From Eupeodes corollae (taxonomy: Eukaryota; Arthropoda; Insecta; Diptera; Syrphidae), in assembly GCF_945859685.1 (NCBI RefSeq), contig NW_026605721.1, forward strand, positions 1 through 64,000: 64,000 nt of DNA, written 5' to 3'. The notes below the pieces were generated by a model that was not told the DNA's origin, ran no database searches, and was given only the letters and a program-made list of their open reading frames with translations. The stretch's first letter is position 1; each line of letters opens with the position of its first letter. Both the position numbers and the translations under genes were made by a program. Positions 39,298-53,056 of this stretch are shown here, in pieces.

Positions 39298-40890
39298 TCA
39301 AATCACACCCAAAACCATCACCTGATCCTTCCCAACCCCCAAAATCGATCAAGACCTCAAAATAGATACTTGACATGTACTAGAAAAAGATACTCCTAAT
39401 CAAGATCTATCATTATGGATATAGATGAGTCATTTTGGAGCATCCTGAAGGATTTTTGATGTTCTAGACGAAAATCAAATCACACCCAAAACCATCACCT
39501 GATCCTTCCCAACCCCCAAAATCGATCAAGACTTCAAAATAGATACTTGACATGTACTAGAAAAAGATACTCCTAATCAAGATCTATCATTATAGATATA
39601 GATGAGTCATTTTGGAGCATCCTGAAGGATTTTTGATGTTCTAGACGAAAATCAAATCACACCCAAAACCATCACCTGATCCTTCCCAACCCCCAAAATC
39701 GATCAAGACTTCAAAATAGATACTTGACATGTACTAGAAAAAGATACTCCTAATCAAGATCTATCATTATAGATATAGATGAGTCATTTTGGAGCATCCT
39801 GAAGGATTTTTGATGTTCTAGACGAAAATCAAATCACACCCAAAACCATCACCTGATCCTTCCCAACCCCCAAAATCGATCAAGACTTCAAAATAGATAC
39901 TTGACATGTACTAGAAAAAGATACTCCTAATCAAGATCTATCATTATAGATATAGATGAGTCATTTTGGAGCATCCTGAAGGATGTTTGATGTTCTAGAC
40001 GAAAATCAAATCACACCCAAAACCATCACCTGATCTTTCCCAACCCCCAAAATCGATCAAGACTTCCAAATAAATACTTGACATGTACTAGAAAAAGATA
40101 CTCCTAATCAAGATCTATCATTATAGATATAGATGAGTCATTTTGGAGCATCCTGAAGGATTTTTGATGTTCTAGACGAAAATCAAATCACACCCAAAAC
40201 CATCACCTGATCCTTCCCAACCCCCAAAATCGATCAAGACTTCAAAATAGATACTTGACATGTACTAGAAAAAGATACTCCTAATCAAGATCTATCATTA
40301 TAGATATAGATGAGTCATTTTGGAGCATCCTGAAGGATTTTTGATGTTCTAGACGAAAATCAAATCACACCCAAAACCATCACCTGATCCTTCCCAACCC
40401 CCAAAATCGATCAAGACTTCAAAATAGATACTTGACATGTACTAGAAAAAGATACTCCTAATCAAGATCTATCATTATAGATATAGATGAGTCATTTTGG
40501 AGCATCCTGAAGGATTTTTGATGTTCTAGACGAAAATCAAATCACACCCAAAACCATCACCTGATCCTTCCCAACCCCCAAAATCGATCAAGACTTCAAA
40601 ATAGATACTAGACATGTACTAGAAAAAGATACTCCTAATCAAGATCTATCATTATAGATATAGATGAGTCATTTTGGAGCATCCTGAAGGATTTTTGATG
40701 TTCTAGACGAAAATCAAATCACACCCAAAACCATCACCTGATCCTTCCCAACCCCCAAAATCGATCAAGACTTCAAAATAGATACTTGACATGTACTAGA
40801 AAAAGATACTCCTAATCAAGATCTATCATTATAGATATAGATGAGTCATTTTGGAGCATCCTGAAGGATTTTTGATGTTCTAGACGAAAA
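39298..40890. repeat. Second nine-monomer block, copy 1
   Basis: 1593 bp. Shared markers with 40891-42477 are 'cattatgg' (39411), 'ggatgtttga' (39981) and 'tgatctttcc' (40031). Private changes are 'gacctcaaaa' near 39356, 'cttccaaataaat' near 40066 and 'gatactagac' near 40609. The marker set differs from the 14520-17705 block, so this is an independent event with the same unit number. Confidence 0.89.
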
Positions 40891-42477
40891 TCAAATCACA
40901 CCCAAAACCATCACCTGATCCTTCCCAACCCCCAAAATCGATCAAGACTTCAAAATAGATACTTGACATGTACTAGAAAAAGATACTCCTAATCAAGATC
41001 TATCATTATGGATATAGATGAGTCATTTTGGAGCATCCTGAAGGATTTTTGATGTTCTAGACGAAAATCAAATCACACCCAAAACCTGATCCTTCCCAAC
41101 CCCCAAAATCGATCAAGACTTCAAAATAGATACTTGACATGTACTAGAAAAAGATACTCCTAATCAAGATCTATCATTATAGATATAGATGAGTCATTTT
41201 GGAGCATCCTGAAGGATTTTTGATGTTCTGGACGAAAATCAAATCACACCCAAAACCATCACCTGATCCTTCCCAACCCCCAAAATCGATCAAGACTTCA
41301 AAATAGATACTTGACATGTACTAGAAAAAGATACTCCTAATCAAGATCTATCATTATAGATATAGATGAGTCATTTTGGAGCATCCTGAAGGATTTTTGA
41401 TGTTCTAGACGAAAATCAAATCACACCCAAAACCATCACCTGATCCTTCCCAACCCCCAAAATCGATCAAGACTTCAAAATAGATACTTGACATGTACTA
41501 GAAAAAGATACTCCTAATCAAGATCTATCATTATAGATATAGATGAGTCATTTTGGAGCATCCTGAAGGATGTTTGATGTTCTAGACGAAAATCAAATCA
41601 CACCCAAAACCATCACCTGATCTTTCCCAACCCCCAAAATCGATCAAGACTTCAAAATAGATACTTGACATGTACTAGAAAAAGATACTCCTAATCAAGA
41701 TCTATCATTATAGATATAGATGAGTCATTTTGGAGCATCCTGAAGGATTTTTGATGTTCTAGACGAAAATCAAATCACACCCAAAACCATCACCTGATCC
41801 TTCCCAACCCCCAAAATCGATCAAGACTTCAAAATAGATACTTGACATGTACTAGAAAAAGATACTCCTAATCAAGATCTATCATTATAGATATAGATGA
41901 GTCATTTTGGAGCATCCTGAAGGATTTTTGATGTTCTAGACCAAAATCAAATCACACCCAAAACCATCACCTGATCCTTCCCAACCCCCAAAATCGATCA
42001 AGACTTCAAAATAGATACTTGACATGTACTAGAAAAAGATACTCCTAATCAAGATCTATCATTATAGATATAGATGAGTCATTTTGGAGCATCCTGAAGG
42101 ATTTTTGATGTTCTAGACGAAAATCAAATCACACCCAAAACCATCACCTGATCCTTCCCAACCCCCAAAATCGATCAAGACTTCAAAATAGATACTTGAC
42201 ATGTACTAGAAAAAGATACTCCTAATCAAGATCTATCATTATAGATATAGATGAGTCATTTTGGAGCATCCTGAAGGATTTTTGATGTTCTAGACGAAAA
42301 TCAAATCACACCCAAAACCATCACCTGATCCTTCCCAACCCCCAAAATCGATCAAGACTTCAAAATAGATACTTGACATGTAATAGAAAAAGATACTCCT
42401 AATCAAGATCTATCATTATAGATATAGATGAGTCATTTTGGAGCATCCTGAAGGATTTTTGATGTTCTAGACGAAAA
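40891..42477. repeat. Second nine-monomer block, copy 2
   Basis: Markers are 'cattatgg' (41004), 'ggatgtttga' (41568) and 'tgatctttcc' (near 41618). The block is 1587 bp because the unit at 41068 lost 6 bp after the duplication. Private changes are 'ttctggacg' at 41230, 'tagaccaaaa' at 41942 (also at 49877, 45 units away) and 'gtaatag' near 42383. Confidence 0.89.
41068..41238. repeat. 171-bp monomer (-6)
   Basis: 'aaaaccatcacctgatcc' is reduced to 'aaaacctgatcc' near 41081-41092. The 6-bp loss lies between two 'acc' direct repeats, consistent with slippage or microhomology deletion, and removes part of the C-rich segment. The unit also has 'ttctgg' at 41230 (XbaI site lost). Confidence 0.94.
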
Positions 42478-44070
42478 TCAAATCACACCCAAAACCATCA
42501 CCTGATCCTTCCCAACCCCCAAAATCGATCAAGACTTCAAAATAGATACTTGACATGTACTAGAAAAAGATACTCCTAATCAAGATCTGTCATTATAGAT
42601 ATAGATGAGTCATTTTGGAGCATCCTGAAGGATTTTTGATGTTCTAGACGAAAATCAAATCACACCCAAAACCATCACCTGATCCTTCCCAACCCCCAAA
42701 ATCGATCAAGACTTCAAAATAGATACTTGACATGTACTAGAAAAAGATACTCCTAATCAAGATCTATCATTATAGATATAGATGAGTCATTTTGGAGCAT
42801 CCTGAAGGATTTTTGATGTTCTAGACGAAAATCAAATCACACCCAAAACCATCACCTGATCCTTCCCAACCCCCAAAATCGATCAAGACTTCAAAATAGA
42901 TACTTGACATGTACTAGAAAAAGATACTCCTAATCAAGATCTATCATTATAGATATAGATGAGTCATTTTGGAGCATCCTGAAGGATTTTTGATGTTCTA
43001 GACGAAAATCAAATCACACCCAAAACCATCACCTGATCCTTCCCAACCCCCAAAATCGATCAAGACTTCAAAATAGATACTTGACATGTACTAGAAAAAG
43101 ATACTCCTAATCAAGATCTATCATTATAGATATAGATGAGTCATTTTGGAGCATCCTGAAGGATTTTTGATGTTCTAGACGAAAATCAAATCACACCCAA
43201 AACCATCACCTGATCCTTCCCAACCCCCAAAATCGATCAAGACTTCAAAATAGATACTTGACATGTACTAGAAAAAGATACTCCTAATCAAGATCTATCA
43301 TTATAGATATAGATGAGTCATTTTGGAGCATCCTGAAGGATTTTTGATGTTCTAGACGAAAATCAAATCACACCCAAAACCATCACCTGATCCTTCCCAA
43401 CCCCCAAAATCGATCAAGACTTCAAAATAGATACTTGACATGTACTAGAAAAAGATACTCCTAATCAAGATCTATCATTATAGATATAGATGAGTCATTT
43501 TGGAGCATCCTGAAGGATTTTTGATGTTCTAGACGAAAATCAAATCACACCCAAAACCATCACCTGATCCTTCCCAACCCCCAAAATCGATCAAGACTTC
43601 AAAATAGATACTTAACATGTACTAGAAAAAGATACTCCTAATCAAGATCTATCATTATAGATATAGATGAGTCATTTAGGAGCATCCTGAAGGATTTTTG
43701 ATGTTCTAGACGAAAATCAAATCACACCCAAAACCATCACCTGATCCTTCCCAACCCCCAAAATCGATCAAGACTTTAAAATAGATACTTGACATGTACT
43801 AGAAAAAGATACTCCTAATAAAGATCTATCATTATAGATATAGATGAGTCATTTTGGAGCATCCTGAAGGATTTTTGATGTTCTAGACGAAAATCAAATC
43901 ACACCCAAAACCATCACCTGATCCTTCCCAACCCCCAAAATCGATCAAGACTTCAAAATAGATACTTGACATGTACTAGAAAAAGATACTCCTAATCAAG
44001 ATCTATCATTATAGATATAGATGAGTCATTTTGGAGCATCCTGAAGGATTTTTGATGTTCTAGACGAAAA

Positions 44071-44243
44071 TCAAATCACACCCAAAACCATCACCTGATC
44101 CTTCCCAACCCCCAAAATCGATCAAGACTTCAAAATAGATACTTGACATGTACTAGAAAAAGATACTCCTAATCAAGATCTATCTAGATATAGATGAGTC
44201 GTTTTGGAGCATCCTGAAGGATTTTTGATGTTCTAGACGAAAA
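44071..44243. repeat. 173-bp monomer (-4)
   Basis: 'tatcattatagat' is shortened to 'tatctagat' near 44181-44189. This removes 4 bp from the centre of the 6-bp-arm dyad. 'gagtcgtttt' follows near 44200, and the next unit starts with a rare T to G change at 44244. Confidence 0.94.
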
Positions 44244-45659
44244 GCAAATCACACCCAAAACCATCACCTGATCCTTCCCAACCCCCAAAATCGATCAAGA
44301 CTTCAAAATAGATACTTGACATGTACTAGAAAAAGATACTCCTAATCAAGATCTATCATTATAGATATAGATGAGTCATTTTGGAGCATCCTGAAGGATT
44401 TTTGATGTTCTAGACGAAAATCAAATCACACCCAAAACCATCACCTGATGCTTCCCAACCCCCAAAATCGATCAAGACTTCAAAATAGATACTTGACATG
44501 TACTAGAAAAAGATACTCCTAATCAAGATCTATCATTATAGATATAGATGAGTCATTTTGGAGCATCCTGAAGGATTTTTGATGTTCTAGACGAAAATCA
44601 AATCACACCCAAAACCATCACCTGATCCTTCCCAACCCCCAAAATCGATCAAGACTTCAAAATAGATACTTGACATGTACTAGAAAAAGATACTCCTAAT
44701 CAAGATCTATCATTATAGATATAGATGAGTCATTTTGGAGCATCCTGAAGGATTTTTGATGTTCTAGACGAAAATCAAATCACACCCAAAACCATCACCT
44801 GATCCTTCCCAACCCCCAAAATCGATCAAGACTTCAAAATAGATACTTGACATGTACTAGAAAAAGATACTCCTAATCAAGATCTATCATTATAGATATA
44901 GATGAGTCATTTTGGAGCATCCTGAAGGATTTTTGATGTTCTAGACGAAAATCAAATCACACCCAAAACCATCACCTGATCCTTCCCAACCCCCAAAATC
45001 GATCAAGGCTTTAAAATAGATACTTGACATGTACTAGAAAAAGATACTCCTAATCAAGATCTATCATTATAGATATAGATGAGTCATTTTGGAGCATCCT
45101 GAAGGATTTTTGATGTTCTAGACGAAAATCAAATCACACCCAAAACCATCACCTGATCCTTCCCAACCCCCAAAATCGATCAAGACTTCAAAATAGATAC
45201 TTGACATGTACTAGAAAAAGATACTCCTAATCAAGATCTATCATTATAGATATAGATGAGTCATTTTGGAGCATCCTGAAGGATTTTTGATGTTCTAGAC
45301 GAAAATCAAATCACACCCAAAACCATCACCTGATCCTTCCCAACCCCCAAAATCGATCAAGACTTCAAAATAGATACTTGACATGTACTAGAAAAAGATA
45401 CTCCTAATCAAGATCTATCATTATAGATATAGATGAGTCATTTTGGAGCATCCTGAAGGATTTTTGATGTTCTAGACGAAAATCAAATCACACCCAAAAC
45501 CATCACCTGATCCTTCCCAACCCCCAAAATCGATCAAGACTTCAAAATAGATACTTGACATGTACTAGAAAAAGATACTCCTAATCAAGATCTATCATTA
45601 TAGATATAGATGAGTCATTTTGGAGCATCCTGAAGGATTTTTGATGTTCTAGACGAAAA

Positions 45660-45831
45660 TCAAATCACACCCAAAACCATCACCTGATCCTTCCCAACCC
45701 CCAAAATCGATCAAGACTTCAAAATAGATACTTGACATGTACTAGAAAAAGATACTCCTAATCAAGATCTATCATTATAGATATAGATGAGTCATTTTGG
45801 AGCATCCTGAAGGATTTTTGATGTTCTAAAA
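45660..45831. repeat. 172-bp monomer (-5), first of an adjacent pair
   Basis: 'ttctagacgaaaatc' reads 'ttctaaaatc' near 45824-45833. The 5-bp loss removes the XbaI site and one of the two CpG sites. Confidence 0.95.
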
Positions 45832-46003
45832 TCAAATCACACCCAAAACCATCACCTGATCCTTTCCAACCCCCAAAATCGATCAAGACTTCAAAATAGA
45901 TACTTGACATGTACTAGAAAAAGATACTCCTAATCAAGATCTATCATTATAGATATAGATGAGTCATTTTGGAGCATCCTGAAGGATTTTTGATGTTCTA
46001 AAA
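45832..46003. repeat. 172-bp monomer (-5), second of an adjacent pair
   Basis: This is the same 5-bp deletion as in the preceding unit ('ttctaaaatc' from 45996), 172 bp away, so one arose by duplication of the other. It differs by 'cctttcc' near 45863. Confidence 0.95.
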
Positions 46004-46888
46004 TCAAATCACACCCAAAACCATCACCTGATCCTTCCCAACCCCCAAAATCGATCGAGACTTCAAAATAGATACTTGACATGTACTAGAAAAAGATACT
46101 CCTAATCAAGATCTATCATTATAGATATAGATGAGTCATTTTGGAGCATCCTGAAGGATTTTTGATGTTCTAGACGAAAATCAAATCACACCCAAAACCA
46201 TCACCTGATCCTTCCCAACCCCCAAAATCGGTCAAGACTTCAAAATAGATACTTGACATGTACTAGAAAAAGATACTCCTAATCAAGATCTATCATTATA
46301 GATATAGATGAGTCAGTTTGGAGCATCCTGAAGGATTTTTGATGTTCTAGACGAAAATCAAATCACACCCAAAACCATCACCTGATCCTTCCCAACCCCC
46401 AAAATCGATCAAGACTTCAAAATAGATACTTGACATGTACTAGAAAAAGATACTCCTAATCAAGATCTATCATTATAGATATAGATGAGTCATTTTGGAG
46501 CATCCTGAAGGATTTTTGATGTTCTAGACGAAAATCAAATCACACCCAAAACCATCACCTGATCCTTCCCAACCCCCAAAATCGATCAAGACTTCAAAAT
46601 AGATACTTGACATGTACTAGAAAAAGATACTCCTAATCAAGATCTATCATTATAGATATAGATGAGTCATTTTGGAGCATCCTGAAGGATTTTTGATGTT
46701 CTAGACGAAAATCAAATCACACCCAAAACCATCACCTGATCCTTCCCAACCCCCAAAATCGATCAAGACTTCAAAATAGATACTTGACATGTACTAGAAA
46801 AAGATACTCCTAATCAAGATCTATCATTATAGATATAGATGAGTCATTTTGGAGCATCCTGAAGGATTTTTGATGTTCTAGACGAAAA

Positions 46889-47049
46889 TCAAATCACACC
46901 CAAAACCATCACCCCAAAATCGATCAAGACTTCAAAATAGATACTTGACATGTACTAGAAAAAGATACTCCTAATCAAGATCTATCATTATAGATATAGA
47001 TGAGTCATTTTGGAGCGTCCTGAAGGATTTTTGATGTTCTAGACGAAAA
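46889..47049. repeat. 161-bp monomer (-16), shortest unit in the window
   Basis: 'ccatcacc' is joined directly to 'ccaaaatcg' near 46904-46922. The 16-bp loss removes most of the C-rich segment. The deleted interval lies between runs ending in 'acc', consistent with microhomology. The unit also carries 'gagcgtcctg' near 47018. It is the only complete unit in which the C-rich block is largely absent. Confidence 0.95.
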
Positions 47050-50000
47050 TCAAATCACACCCAAAACCATCACCTGATCCTTCCCAACCCCCAAAATCGA
47101 TCAAGACTTCAAAATAGATACTTGACATGTACTAGAAAAAGATACTCCTAATCAAGATCTATCATTATAGATATAGATGAGTCATTTTGGAGCATCCTGA
47201 AGGATTTTTGATGTTCTAGACGAAAATCAAATCACACCCAAAACCATCACCTGATCCTTCCCAACCCCCAAAATCGATCAAGACTTTAAAATAGATACTT
47301 GACATGTACTAGAAAAAGATACTCCTAATCAAGATCTATCATTATAGATATAGATGAGTCATTTTGGAGCATCCTGAAGGATTTTTGATGTTCTAGACGA
47401 AAATCAAATCACACCCAAAACCATCACCTGATCCTTCCCAACCCCCAAAATCGATCAAGACTTCAAAATAGATACTTGACATGTACTAAAAAAAGATACT
47501 CCTAATCAAGATCTATCATTATAGATATAGATGAGTCATTTTGGAGCATCCTGAAGGATTTTTGATGTTCTAGACGAAAATCAAATCACACCCAAAACCA
47601 TCACCTGATCCTTCCCAACCCCCAAAATCGATCAAGACTTCAAAATAGATACTTGACATGTACTAGAAAAAGATACTCCTAATCAAGATCTATCATTATA
47701 GATATAGATGAGTCATTTTGGAGCATCCTGAAGGATTTTTGATGTTCTAGACGAAAATCAAATCACACCCAAAACCATCACCTGATCCTTCCCAACCCCC
47801 AAAATCGATCAAGACTTCAAAATAGATACTTGACATGTACTAGAAAAAGATACTCCTAATCAAGATCTATCATTATAGATATAGATGAGTCATTTTGGAG
47901 CATCCTGAAGGATTTTTGATGTTCTAGACGAAAATCAAATCACACCCAAAACCATCACCTGATCCTTCCCAACCCCCAAAATCGATCAAGACTTCAAAAT
48001 AGATACTTGACATGTACTAGAAAAAGATACTCCTAATCAAGATCTATCATTATAGATATAGATGAGTCATTTTGGAGCATCCTGAAGGATTTTTGATGTT
48101 CTAGACGAAAATCAAATCACACCCAAAACCATCACCTGATCCTTCCCAACCCCCAAAATCGATCAAGACTTCAAAATAGATACTTGACATGTACTAGAAA
48201 AAGATACTCCTAATCAAGATCTATCATTATAGATATAGATGAGTCATTTTGGAGCATCCTGAAGGATTTTTGATGTTCTAGACGAAAATCAAATCACACC
48301 CAAAACCATCACCTGATCCTTCCCAACCCCCAAAATCGATCAAGACTTCAAAATAGATACTTGACATGTACTAGAAAAAGATACTCCTAATCAAGATCTA
48401 TCATTATAGATATAGATGAGTCATTTTGGAGCATCCTGAAGGATTTTTGATGTTCTAGACGAAAATCAAATCACACCCAAAACCATCACCTGATCCTTCC
48501 CAACCCCCAAAATCGATCAAGACTTCAAAATAGATACTTGACATGTACTAGAAAAAGATACTCCTAATCAAGATCTATCATTATAGATATAAATGAGTCA
48601 TTTTGGAGTATCCTGAAGGATTTTTGATGTTCTAGACGAAAATCAAATCACACCCAAAACCATCACCTGATCCTTCCCAACCCCCAAAATCGATCAAGAC
48701 TTCAAAATAGATACTTGACATGTACTAGAAAAAGATACTCCTAATCAAGATCTATCATTATAGATATAGATGAGTCATTTTGGAGCATCCTGAAGGATTT
48801 TTGATGTTCTAGACGAAAATCAAATCACACCCAAAACCATCACCTGATCCTTCCCAACCCCCAAAATCGATCAAGACTTCAAAATAGATACTTGACATGT
48901 ACTAGAAAAAGATACTCCTAATCAAGATCTATCATTATAGATATAGATGAGTCATTTTGGAGCATCCTGAAGGATTTTTGATGTTCTAGACGAAAATCAA
49001 ATCACACCCAAAACCATCACCTGATCCTTCCCAACCCCCAAAATCGATCAAGACTTCAAAATAGATACTTGACATGTACTAGAAAAAGATACTCCTAATC
49101 AAGATCTATCATTATAGATATAGATGAGTCATTTTGGAGCATCCTGAAGGATTTTTGATGTTCTAGACGAAAATCAAATCACACCCAAAACCATCACCTG
49201 ATCCTTCCCAACCCCCAAAATCGATCAAGACTTCAAAATAGATACTTGACATGTACTAGAAAAAGATACTCCTAATCAAGATCTATCATTATAGATATAG
49301 ATGAGTCATTTTGGAGCATCCTGAAGGATTTTTGATGTTCTAGACGAAAATCAAATCACACCCAAAACCATCACCTGATCCTTCCCAACCCCCAAAATCG
49401 ATCAAGACTTCAAAATAGATACTTGACATGTACTAGAAAAAGATACTCCTAATCAAGATCTATCATTATAGATATAGATGAGTCATTTTGGAGCATCCTG
49501 AAGGATTTTTGATGTTCTAGACGAAAATCAAATCACACCCAAAACCATCACCTGATCCTTCCCAACCCCCAAAATCGATCAAGACTTCAAAATAGATACT
49601 TGACATGTACTAGAAAAAGATACTCCTAATCAAGATCTATCATTATAGATATAGATGTGTCATTTTGGAGCATCCTGAAGGATTTTTGATGTTCTAGACG
49701 AAAATCAAATCACACCCAAAACCATCACCTGATCCTTCCCAACCCCCAAAATCGATCAAGACTTCAAAATAGATACTTGACATGTACTAGAAAAAGATAC
49801 TCCTAATCAAGATCTATCATTATAGATATAGATGAGTCATTTTGGAGCATCCTGAAGGATTTTTGATGTTCTAGACCAAAATCAAATCACACCCAAAACC
49901 ATCACCTGATCCTTCCCAACCCCCAAAATCGATCAAGACTTCAAAATAGATACTTGACATGTACTAGAAAAAGATACTCCTAATCAAGATCTATCATTAT

Positions 50001-51474
50001 AGATATAGATGAGTCATTTTGGAGCATCCTGAAGGATTTTTGATGTTCTAGACGAAAATCAAATCACACCCAAAACCATCACCTGATCCTTCCCAACCCC
50101 CAAAATCGATCAAGACTTCAAAATAGATACTTGACATGTACTAGAAAAAGATACTCCTAATCAAGATCTATCATTATAGATATAGATGAGTCATTTTGGA
50201 GCATCCTGAAGGATTTTTGATGTTCTAGACGAAAATCAAATCACACCCAAAACCATCACCTGATCCTTCCCAACCCCCAAAATCGATCAAGACTTCAAAA
50301 TAGATACTTGACATGTACTAGAAAAAGATACTCCTAATCAAGATCTATCATTATAGATATAGATGAGTCATTTTGGAGAATCCTGAAGGATTTTTGATGT
50401 TCTAGACGAAAATCAAATCACACCCAAAACCATCACCTGATCCTTCCCAACCCCCAAAATCGATCAAGACTTCAAAATAGATACTTGACATGTACTAGAA
50501 AAAGATACTCCTAATCAAGATCTATCATTATAGATATAGATGAGTCATTTTGGAGCATCCTGAAGGATTTTTGATGTTCTAGACGAAAATCAAATCACAC
50601 CCAAAACCATCACCTGATCCTTCCCAACCCCCAAAATCGATCAAGACTTCAAAATAGATACTTGACATGTACTAGAAAAAGATACTCCTAATCAAGATCT
50701 ATCATTATAGATATAGATGAGTCATTTTGGAGCATCCTGAAGGATTTTTGATGTTCTAGACGAAAATCAAATCACACCCAAAACCATCACCTGATCCTTC
50801 CCAACCCCCAAAATCGATCAAGACTTCAAAATAGATACTTGACATGTACTAGAAAAAGATACTCCTAATCAAGATCTATCATTATAGATATAGATGAGTC
50901 ATTTTGGAGCATCCTGAAGGATTTTTGATGTTCTAGACGAAAATCAAATCACACCCAAAACCATCACCTGATCCTTCCCAACCCCCAAAATCGATCAAGA
51001 CTTCAAAATAGATACTTGACATGTACTAGAAAAAGATACTCCTAATCAAGATCTATCATTATAGATATAGATGAGTCATTTTGGAGCATCCTGAAGGATT
51101 TTTGATGTTCTAGACGAAAATCAAATTACACCCAAAACCATCACCTGATCCTTCCCAACCCCCAAAATCGATCAAGACTTCAAAATAGATACTTGACATG
51201 TACTAGAAAAAGATACTCCTAATCAAGATCTATCATTATAGATATAGATGAGTCATTTTGGAGCATCCTGAAGGATTTTTGATGTTCTAGACGAAAATCA
51301 AATCACACCCAAAACCATCACCTGATCCTTCCCAACCCCCAAAATCGATCAAGACTTCAAAATAGATACTTGACATGTACTAGAAAAAGATACTCCTAAT
51401 CAAGATCTATCATTATAGATATAGATGAGTCATTTTGGAGCATCCTGAAGGATTTTTGATGTTCTAGACGAAAA
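47050..51474. repeat. Near-consensus array segment
   Basis: Twenty-five 177-bp monomers with isolated changes: 'gactttaaa' near 47287, 'gtactaaaaaaag' near 47489, 'ataaatgag' and 'ggagtatcc' near 48592-48610, 'gatgtgtcat' near 49658, 'tagaccaaaa' near 49877, 'ggagaatcc' near 50380 and 'caaattacac' near 51127. No gene. Confidence 0.91.
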
Positions 51475-51640
51475 TCAAATCACACCCAAAACCATCACCT
51501 GATCCTTCCCAACCCCCAAAATCGATCAAGACTTCAAAATAGATACTTGACATGTACTAGAAAAAGATACTCCTAATCAAGATCTATCATTATAGATATA
51601 GATGAGTCATTTTGGAGCATCCTGAAGGATTTTTGAAAAA
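51475..51640. repeat. 166-bp monomer (-11)
   Basis: 'ttttga' is joined to 'aaaatcaaatc' near 51632-51647. The loss of 11 bp covers 'tgttctagacg', including the XbaI site and one CpG. The rest is consensus. Confidence 0.95.
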
Positions 51641-53056
51641 TCAAATCACACCCAAAACCATCACCTGATCCTTCCCAACCCCCAAAATCGATCAAGACTT
51701 CAAAATAGATACTTGACATGTACTAGAAAAAGATACTCCTAATCAAGATCTATCATTATAGATATAGATGAGTCATTTTGGAGCATCCTGAAGGATTTTT
51801 GATGTTCTAGACGAAAATCAAATCACACCCAAAACCATCACCTGATCCTTCCCAACCCCCAAAATCGATCAAGACTTCAAAATAGATACTTGACATGTAC
51901 TAGAAAAAGATACTCCTAATCAAGATCTATCATTATAGATATAGATGAGTCATTTTGGAGCATCCTGAAGGATTTTTGATGTTCTAGACGAAAATCAAAT
52001 CACACCCAAAACCATCACCTGATCCTTCCCAACCCCCAAAATCGATCAAGACTTCAAAATAGATACTTGACATGTACTAGAAAAAGATACTCCTAATCAA
52101 GATCTATCATTATAGATATAGATGAGTCATTTTGGAGCATCCTGAAGGATTTTTGATGTTCTAGACGAAAATCAAATCACACCCAAAACCATCACCTGAT
52201 CCTTCCCAACCCCCAAAATCGATCAAGACTTCAAAATAGATACTTGACATGTACTAGAAAAAGATACTCCTAATCAAGATCTATCATTATAGATATAGAT
52301 GAGTCATTTTGGAGCATCCTGAAGGATTTTTGATGTTCTAGACGAAAATCAAATCACACCCAAAACCATCACCTGATCCTTCCCAACCCCCAAAATCGAT
52401 CAAGACTTCAAAATAGATACTTGACATGTACTAGAAAAAGATACTCCTAATCAAGATCTATCATTATAGATATAGATGAGTCATTTTGGAGCATCCTGAA
52501 GGATTTTTGATGTTCTAGACGAAAATCAAATCACACCCAAAACCATCACCTGATCCTTCCCAACCCCCAAAATCGATCAAGACTTCAAAATAGATACTTG
52601 ACATGTACTAGAAAAAGATACTCCTAATCAAGATCTATCATTATAGATATAGATGAGTCATTTTGGAGCATCCTGAAGGATTTTTGATGTTCTAGACGAA
52701 AATCAAATCACACCCAAAACCATCACCTGATCCTTCCCAACCCCCAAAATCGATCAAGACTTCAAAATAGATACTTGACATGTACTAGAAAAAGATACTC
52801 CTAATCAAGATCTATCATTATAGATATAGATGAGTCATTTTGGAGCATCCTGAAGGATTTTTGATGTTCTAGACGAAAATCAAATCACACCCAAAACCAT
52901 CACCTGATCCTTCCCAACCCCCAAAATCGATCAAGACTTCAAAATAGATACTTGACATGTACTAGAAAAAGATACTCCTAATCAAGATCTATCATTATAG
53001 ATATAGATGAGTCATTTTGGAGCATCCTGAAGGATTTTTGATGTTCTAGACGAAAA
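51641..53056. repeat. Run of eight monomers with no visible deviation
   Basis: Eight consecutive 177-bp units read as consensus throughout. This marks the start of the most homogeneous part of the window. Confidence 0.85.

Larger units (their letters stand above)
42478..46888. repeat. Array segment rich in length variants
   Basis: Twenty-five monomers. Substitutions include 'gatctgtc' near 42588, 'cttaacatg' near 43613, 'catttagg' near 43678, 'gactttaaa' near 43777, 'aataaagatc' near 43820, 'aaaagcaaatc' at 44244, 'tgatgcttcc' near 44450, 'aaggctttaaa' near 45008, 'gatcgagac' near 46057, 'aatcggtcaag' near 46231 and 'gtcagtttgg' near 46316. Three shortened units at 44071, 45660 and 45832 lie inside. 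No gene. Confidence 0.9.

Noticed and set aside
46889..47049. Transposon insertion or target-site duplication at length-variant units
   Set aside because: All length variants are small deletions or 1-2 bp gains within the monomer; no foreign sequence or terminal repeats are present.
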